Assembly (NCBI RefSeq): GCF_009862785.1
Contig: NZ_WWHU01000001.1
Coordinates: forward strand, 1,302,001-1,366,000
Length of the DNA stretch: 64,000 bases
Direction of reading: 5' to 3'
From: Gordonia sp. SID5947
GTDB taxonomy: Bacteria; Actinomycetota; Actinomycetes; Mycobacteriales; Mycobacteriaceae
Positions 58,890 through 64,000 of the stretch are shown in pieces. The first letter of the stretch is position 1; each line of letters starts with the position of its first letter. The position numbers and the translations under genes were made by a program. The notes under the pieces are model-generated. The model had not been told where the DNA came from, made no database searches, and saw only the letters and a program-made list of their open reading frames with translations.

Positions 58890-59801
58890 ATGCGCACGCG
58901 ACTGCAGATCGGTTGGGAACCTGCCGAGCCGACAGATGTCGACGCAGACGTAGACGAACGCATCGACAAGTTGTGCGGACTGCTCGACGGACGCCGGGTC
59001 GTGGCGCTCACCGGTGCCGGGATCTCCACGGATTCCGGAATCCCCGACTATCGCAGCCCCGGTGCCCCGCTACACACCCCGATGACACTGGAGATGTTCC
59101 TGTCGTCGCCGGCGTTCCGCCGCCACTACTGGGCCCGCAATCACCTCGGCTGGCGGCACATGGATGCTGCGCGGCCCAACGCCGCCCATCGCGCGCTGAC
59201 CGAACTCCAACGCCGCGGCGTCCTCACCGGCGTGATCACCCAGAACGTCGACATGCTGCACACCAAGGCCGGCACCCGCAAGGTCGTGGAACTCCACGGA
59301 TGCTACGGACGCGTCCGCTGCCTGGATTGCGAGTGGCTGATATCCCGTCACCGACTCGCCCGCGAACTCGACACCCTCAACAAGGGATTCGACGAACGGG
59401 TTCGTGGTCGCGGCGCGATCGAGGTTGCACCCGACGCGGACGCGGCGATCGACGACACCAGTGATTTCCGGATGATCGACTGCCCACGATGCGGCGGCAT
59501 CGTCAAACCCGACATCGTCTATTTCGGCGAGAGCGTTCCCAAACCTTTGGTCCGCCACGCCTTTTCGATGGTCGATGAGGCGGACGCACTGCTCGTCGTA
59601 GGTTCGTCACTGACCGTGATGAGTGGTCTGCGTTTCGCGCGTCATGCACACCGCACCGGCAAGCAAGTGGCCGTCGTCAACCGCGGCGCAACCCGCGCCG
59701 ACGCCATCGCCGATCTCAAGATCGATCATCTGGCATCCGTCGTGCTCCCGGCGCTCGCAGCGTCGGCGACCCGCGGGTGCGCGCTGCAGCACGCGCGCTG
59801 A
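58890..59801 (+). CDS. Sir2-family NAD-dependent deacylase
   Basis: A 303-residue sirtuin. NAD motif TGAGISTDSGIPDYRS, catalytic H136 in VELHGCYG, QNVD and zinc Cys pairs CLDC and CPRCGG. GSSLTV follows. ATG 58890 is 7 nt after a TACCCT box, suggesting a leaderless message. It converges with proB. Confidence 0.94.
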   Translation: MRTRLQIGWEPAEPTDVDADVDERIDKLCGLLDGRRVVALTGAGISTDSGIPDYRSPGAPLHTPMTLEMFLSSPAFRRHYWARNHLGWRHMDAARPNAAHRALTELQRRGVLTGVITQNVDMLHTKAGTRKVVELHGCYGRVRCLDCEWLISRHRLARELDTLNKGFDERVRGRGAIEVAPDADAAIDDTSDFRMIDCPRCGGIVKPDIVYFGESVPKPLVRHAFSMVDEADALLVVGSSLTVMSGLRFARHAHRTGKQVAVVNRGATRADAIADLKIDHLASVVLPALAASATRGCALQHAR

Positions 59802-59856
59802 GCCGCCTCGCCGCGCGCAATCATCCGGACGAGTCCGTACAGGTGGCGCCGATCGG

Positions 59857-60972
59857 TCAGAGCGCGACGAGATCGTCGGCGTGGATCACCGGCCGACGGA
59901 GCTCGGGAGGCAGATCGGCGGTCGACCGCCCCACCGCGAGCGAGATGTCGTCGGAGTCATACGCGACGACGCCGCGTGCCCGGATCGCTCCGGTGAGGTC
60001 GACGAGTTCCACCACATCTCCGCCGTAGAACCGTCCGTTGACGCCGACGATGCCGGCAGCGAGCAGCGACCGGCGTCGTCGGGCCACCGCCGCGACCGCG
60101 CCGTCGTCGAGGACGAGTTGTCCGCGCGCATCCGCAGCATGCCGTACCCAGAAACGCCGCGCCGAGAGACGTTCGTCGCGTGCCGCGAAAGCGGTCCCGA
60201 CAGAGGCGTCGGCCAGTGCCTGCGCTGCCTGCTCGGCGGCCGCGAGCAGCACCGGCACCCCGGCATCGGCCGACAGCCGCGCAGCGGCGAGCTTGGAGGC
60301 CATTCCGCCTGTACCCAGTGCCCCTCCGGAGCCGGCGATCACGCCGTCGAGATCTTCCGGCCCGTGGACCTCGGGGATCAGTCGCGCCCGCCGGCCGTCG
60401 GCGCCCACCCTGCGGGGGTCACCGTCGTAGAGGCCGTCGACATCGGACAACAGGACCAGCGCGTCGGCACCGGCGAGATGGGCGACGAGGGCAGCGAGGC
60501 GGTCGTTGTCGCCGAAGCGGATCTCGGTGGTCGCCACGGTGTCGTTCTCGTTCACCACCGCGACAGCACCGAGTGAACGCAGACGATCAAGTGTCCGTTG
60601 GGCATTCGCGTGGTGGGCGCGGTTCGAGATGTCGTCGGCGGTGAGCAACACCTGACCGACGGTGCGGCCGTAACGATGGAACGAGGTCCCCCATGCATGC
60701 GCGAGCGCCAGCTGGCCGACACTCGCTGCGGCCTGCTTGGTCGCGAGATCCGTCGGTCTGCGCTTCAGACCCAGTGGTGCGATCCCCGCTCCGATGGCCC
60801 CCGACGACACCACGATCACATCCGAACCCGCACGCATCCGCGCTTCCAGCGCATCGGCGAGACGGTCGAGGCGGCCCCGGTCCAAGCCCTCGTGCAGATC
60901 GGTCAGCGCCGACGACCCGATCTTGACCACCACACTACGGGCGCGGGCGATCCGTTCCCGGACGTCGCTCAC
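59857..60972 (-). CDS. proB: Glutamate 5-kinase
   Basis: First step of proline synthesis. [26 protein letters not shown] and [12 protein letters not shown] motifs of the kinase domain, then a C-terminal PUA domain from about residue 280. 371 residues; the GTG start overlaps the obgE stop by 4 bp. Confidence 0.96.
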   Translation of the reverse strand: MSDVRERIARARSVVVKIGSSALTDLHEGLDRGRLDRLADALEARMRAGSDVIVVSSGAIGAGIAPLGLKRRPTDLATKQAAASVGQLALAHAWGTSFHRYGRTVGQVLLTADDISNRAHHANAQRTLDRLRSLGAVAVVNENDTVATTEIRFGDNDRLAALVAHLAGADALVLLSDVDGLYDGDPRRVGADGRRARLIPEVHGPEDLDGVIAGSGGALGTGGMASKLAAARLSADAGVPVLLAAAEQAAQALADASVGTAFAARDERLSARRFWVRHAADARGQLVLDDGAVAAVARRRRSLLAAGIVGVNGRFYGGDVVELVDLTGAIRARGVVAYDSDDISLAVGRSTADLPPELRRPVIHADDLVAL

Positions 60973-62441
60973 CGGAGGCCCTGTTCGCCGTCCTCATCGG
61001 CCTGTGGCACGCCACGACGCAACCGTCGGGCCTGCTTGCGCTCGGCCGCTCCGACGCGATCGTTGCGGTCGAGCCGGATGTCTGTGCCGCGCCCGGTGAT
61101 GGGGACGTCGTCGCCCATCGGGGTCATCGGCTCCCAGTCGAACGACACGTCGCCGATGGTCACGGGCGCCCCGGGTTTGGCACCCAACCGGACGAGTTCG
61201 TCCTCCACGCCGAGCCGGTTGAGCCGGTCGGCGAGGTAACCGACGGCCTCGTCGTTGTCGAACTGGGTCTGCGCGATCCAGCGCTCGGGCCGGGTACCGC
61301 GCACGATGAACCCGCCTTCGACATCGGGATCGGCCGAGACACTGAACCCCGCCTCGTCGACCGCCTTGGGTCGGATGATCTGACGGCGCGGTTGCGGCTT
61401 GGGATGACTCTCGCGATAGTCGGTGACCATCTTCGCGAGTGCGAAGGTGAGTTCGCGCAACCCCTCGTGGGAGACGGCAGAGATCCGGAAGATCGGCCAA
61501 CCACGTTGTGCGAGTTCCGGTTCGACGAGATCGGCCAGGTCCGAAGCGTCGGGTACGTCGATCTTGTTCAGGATCACCACGCGCGGACGCGCAGCGAGGT
61601 CGCCGAGGCTGTGGTCGGTGTCGAGGGCGGGCTGATACGCGGCCAGCTCGGCCTCGAGGGCATCGATGTCGGAGATCGGATCACGACCGGGTTCCAGGGT
61701 GGCGCAGTCGACGACGTGCGCGAGGACTGCGCAGCGCTCCAGGTGGCGAAGAAACTCCAGCCCCAGTCCGCGTCCGGTCGAGGCGCCCGGGATCAGGCCG
61801 GGAACGTCGGCGATGGTGAACACGTCGCCCGCCGTCTGCACGACCCCGAGATTCGGCGCAAGTGTGGTGAACGGGTAGTCGGCGATCTTCGGCTTGGCCG
61901 CCGACAGCACCGACACCAACGACGACTTACCGGCCGACGGGAAACCCACCAACCCTACGTCGGCGACCGACTTCAGCTCGAGGACGAGGTCGCGGTGTTG
62001 TCCGTCCTCGCCGAGCAGGGCGAACCCCGGGGCCTTGCGCGCCTTGGACGCCAACGAGGCATTGCCCAATCCCCCACGACCACCCTGCGCGGCCTCGAAC
62101 GTGGTGCCCTCGCCGACCAGGTCGGCGAGGATCTTGCCGTTCTGGTCCAGCACGACGGTGCCGTCGGGGACCTGCAGCACGAGGTCGTCTCCGGTGGCGC
62201 CGTCGCGGTTGTCGCCCGCACCCGGCTTGCCGTTGGACGCTTTGGCGTGCGGTCGGAAGTGGAAGTCGAGCAGCGTGTGTACCTGCGGGTCGACGACGAG
62301 ACGGACCGAGCCGCCGTTTCCGCCGTTACCGCCGTCGGGACCACCGAGCGGCTTGAACTTCTCGCGGTGCACCGACGAGCAGCCGTGGCCGCCGTTGCCC
62401 GCTGCGACGTGAATCGTCACGCGGTCGACGAACCGAGACAT
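60969..62441 (-). CDS. obgE: GTPase ObgE/CgtA
   Basis: Ribosome-associated GTPase. Glycine-rich Obg domain to residue about 160 ([10 protein letters not shown]), GTPase domain with [16 protein letters not shown] and NKID, and an OCT domain C-terminal. 490 residues. Middle gene of rplU-rpmA-obgE-proB. Confidence 0.96.
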   Translation of the reverse strand: MSRFVDRVTIHVAAGNGGHGCSSVHREKFKPLGGPDGGNGGNGGSVRLVVDPQVHTLLDFHFRPHAKASNGKPGAGDNRDGATGDDLVLQVPDGTVVLDQNGKILADLVGEGTTFEAAQGGRGGLGNASLASKARKAPGFALLGEDGQHRDLVLELKSVADVGLVGFPSAGKSSLVSVLSAAKPKIADYPFTTLAPNLGVVQTAGDVFTIADVPGLIPGASTGRGLGLEFLRHLERCAVLAHVVDCATLEPGRDPISDIDALEAELAAYQPALDTDHSLGDLAARPRVVILNKIDVPDASDLADLVEPELAQRGWPIFRISAVSHEGLRELTFALAKMVTDYRESHPKPQPRRQIIRPKAVDEAGFSVSADPDVEGGFIVRGTRPERWIAQTQFDNDEAVGYLADRLNRLGVEDELVRLGAKPGAPVTIGDVSFDWEPMTPMGDDVPITGRGTDIRLDRNDRVGAAERKQARRLRRGVPQADEDGEQGLR

Positions 62442-62468
62442 CGGTGACTTCCTTCCTGAGAAAACAAG

Positions 62469-62507
62469 CAGGGCGGGCCGGGTACGTCATGACCCATGCC
62501 CGCCCTG
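62469..62507 (-). terminator. Hairpin between rpmA and obgE
   Basis: CAGGGCGGGC (62469-62478) and GCCCGCCCTG (62498-62507) pair perfectly around a 19-nt loop in the 96-bp gap. It may attenuate obgE transcription after the ribosomal genes. Confidence 0.5.
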
Positions 62508-62537
62508 TGTAGAGCTGAACGTGCTCCCGGCGTCCGG

Positions 62538-62801
62538 TCAGACCGACGCGGTCTCCGGGACGATGTTGACCGTCTTGCGGCCACGCTTGGTGCCGAACTC
62601 GACCGAGCCGGTCTCCAGGGCGAACAGGGTGTCGTCGCCACCGCGACCGACGTTGACGCCCGGGTGGAACTTGGTTCCGCGCTGACGGACCAGGATCTCG
62701 CCTGCGCTGACCTTCTGTCCACCGAAACGCTTCACGCCGAGCCGCTGGGCGTTTGAATCACGACCGTTGCGCGAGCTGGACGCGCCCTTCTTGTGTGCCA
62801 T
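62538..62801 (-). CDS. rpmA: 50S ribosomal protein L27
   Basis: An 87-residue protein: [28 protein letters not shown] and [12 protein letters not shown] are the L27 signatures. Confidence 0.97.
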   Translation of the reverse strand: MAHKKGASSSRNGRDSNAQRLGVKRFGGQKVSAGEILVRQRGTKFHPGVNVGRGGDDTLFALETGSVEFGTKRGRKTVNIVPETASV

Positions 62802-62837
62802 CTCTGCAGTCCTCCTGAGGTACGTGCGGGAATCGAG

Positions 62838-63149
62838 TTACTTGATACCGGTGACCTTGAGGACCGTCAGCTTCTGACGGTGACCCTGGCGCTTGTGGTA
62901 GCCGGTCTTGTTCTTGAACTTGTGGATGCGGATCTTCGGGCCCTTGACGTGCTCGACGACCTCACCGGTCACAGAGATCTTCGCCAACTTGTCCGCATCG
63001 GTGGTGAGGTTCGAGCCATCGACGACCAGCGCGACCGGCAGGCTCACGCTGCTGCCCGGCTCGCTGTCGATCTTCTCGACCTTCACAATGTCGCCCTCAG
63101 CGACCTTGTACTGCTTACCGCCGGTCTTGACGATCGCGTACGTTGCCAT
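62838..63149 (-). CDS. rplU: 50S ribosomal protein L21
   Basis: The 103-residue protein starts [20 protein letters not shown] and ends in [29 protein letters not shown] 63149 follows AGAGGACAG. First gene of the rplU operon. Confidence 0.97.
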   Translation of the reverse strand: MATYAIVKTGGKQYKVAEGDIVKVEKIDSEPGSSVSLPVALVVDGSNLTTDADKLAKISVTGEVVEHVKGPKIRIHKFKNKTGYHKRQGHRQKLTVLKVTGIK

Positions 63150-63453
63150 CGAAGCTGTCCTCTTTAACTCGTCTGTCGGACCCACGGCGCTGTTGCGCAC
63201 CGGGGGTGTGTGGGTGGTGCGTGCCTGGTACGGGCCGCACGTCAGCCCCGCATCTACGCCGGGGAGTCACTACGGATCACACCAGATGCCTGCCATCGGA
63301 TCTCACGTGAATGCCGGCTCCCAGGTCCTCCTGGGCGTTCCGGGCACAGCGCAAGCCCTCCGCGGAAGGCGACCAATCAAGATTACGGGACCGCTGTCGG
63401 TCCGGTCAAACTCGCGTAGACGCTCCCGGCCTGCTCACAGCGGGTCGGCATCC
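63150..63453. other. 304-bp rplU leader after rne
   Basis: Holds the rne 3' end signal and the rplU promoter. A small stem CCCAGG/CCTGGG (63320-63335, 4-nt loop) could end rne or belong to the L21 leader. No ORF is supported. Confidence 0.4.
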
Positions 63454-64000
63454 TCATTCCTCCGCAGGCGGCGGGCCGGCCGGCCGGCCTGCCGTCCGCC
63501 GCCGAGGCCGACGTCGGACCGCGACGGCCGCTTCGGACGACGTCGCTCCGCTCATCGGACCGAAGGTGGTCTTCGGCGCCGACGACGACGTATCGGCGGT
63601 GAGGACCACCGGCTCCGACGTTGTCGGCGGTGCGGCCGCCTGCCGGACGACCCGACGCCGGCGTTTGGTCGCGCCGGACGAGGCCTGTCGCTTGTGCGAG
63701 GCGTCGGGCGTGCTCGGCGCGTCCGCTGCGCTCTCGGTCACCCGGTCTCCCGCCGGCTGCGCGGTCTCGGGTACCGCCACGTCGCCGGTCTTGGTGACCT
63801 CGGCGCTGTCGGTCGTCCCGGACTTCTCTGCCTTGTCGGCGTTCTCGGCCTTCTCGACCTTGTCGGCCTTCTCGACCTTGTCGGCCTTCTCGGCCTTCTC
63901 GACCTTTACTGCCGAATCCACCTGATGACCGGCATCAGACCGCTCCGCCGCCCATCGGTCGTGCTGACCGATTCTCCGTGGCCCTCGGGCGAACCGTGCT
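63454..64000 (-). CDS. rne: Ribonuclease E/G C-terminal tail (partial, 5' end beyond window)
   Basis: Only the last 180 or so residues are here. The frame is open to base 64000. The sequence is low-complexity: a KVEKAEKADK-type lysine/glutamate repeat near 63851-63904, then basic RRRRVVR and RRRPRRR patches like the unstructured tail of actinobacterial RNase E. Position before rplU-rpmA matches this gene in relatives. The catalytic part is outside the window, so the call rests on context and composition. Confidence 0.75.
   Translation of the reverse strand, partial: ARFARGPRRIGQHDRWAAERSDAGHQVDSAVKVEKAEKADKVEKADKVEKAENADKAEKSGTTDSAEVTKTGDVAVPETAQPAGDRVTESAADAPSTPDASHKRQASSGATKRRRRVVRQAAAPPTTSEPVVLTADTSSSAPKTTFGPMSGATSSEAAVAVRRRPRRRTAGRPAGPPPAEE
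63851..63904. repeat. Short tandem repeats in the rne tail
   Basis: An 18-bp unit occurs twice (63851-63868 and 63869-63886), followed by 9-bp half-units. It encodes alternating KVEK/ADK residues. Confidence 0.7.

Overview
The window is a high-GC chromosomal segment from a mycolic-acid actinobacterium (order Mycobacteriales). Two things support this: an Ag85-type mycolyltransferase and a PapA-like acyltransferase, and a gene order like that of mycobacteria (map, PBP lipoprotein, GNAT, ispG, rip1, dxr, then rlmN, cdsA, frr, pyrH, tsf, rpsB, then xerC, dprA, comM, yraN, rnhB, lepB, rplS, trmD, rimM, KH, rpsP, ffh, glnD, glnB, amt, ftsY, smc). The heme-uptake and ectoine genes suggest Gordonia or a close relative; the genus is my inference. 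I found no rRNA, tRNA, CRISPR array, insertion sequence or prophage.

Layout. 1-8.2 kb: cobQ and map, a heme ABC importer (hmuTUV), a class B penicillin-binding lipoprotein and a GNAT protein. 8.3-12 kb: ispG, a site-2 protease and dxr in overlapping order, followed by a PuuE-type deacetylase. 13-17.2 kb: rlmN, cdsA, frr and pyrH. 17.4-23 kb: an envelope insert (gpgS, mycolyltransferase, PapA-like acyltransferase, DHA2 exporter) that separates pyrH from tsf-rpsB. 25-31 kb: a LytM protein, xerC, an IdeR-boxed siderophore-interacting flavoprotein, a TetR regulator, dprA, comM and yraN. 31-40 kb: DUF2469, rnhB, lepB, rplS, an uncharacterised membrane protein, trmD, rimM, khpA, rpsP, an amidohydrolase and ffh. 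40-46 kb: nitrogen control (glnD, glnB, amt) and ftsY. 46-56 kb: smc, acylphosphatase, OsmC, mutM, rnc, DUF177, a SepIVA-like protein, coaD, a nitronate monooxygenase and rsmD. 56-64 kb: ectABC, a sirtuin, proB, obgE, rpmA, rplU and the 3' end of rne.

The clearest anomaly is in sequence quality. Seven sites in six genes (cobQ, pyrH, the MFS exporter, rnhB, rimM twice, smc) each lack exactly one base in or next to a G/C homopolymer. Restoring that base gives a full-length family-typical protein every time. Because pyrH is essential in related bacteria, under-called homopolymers in the assembly are much more likely than gene decay. The most interesting biology is the 17.4-23 kb envelope-lipid insert with its A/T-rich, dyad-bearing divergent control region. 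Next come a histidine-cluster membrane protein between rplS and trmD, and two perfect inverted repeats (25-bp and 12-bp arms) between genes.
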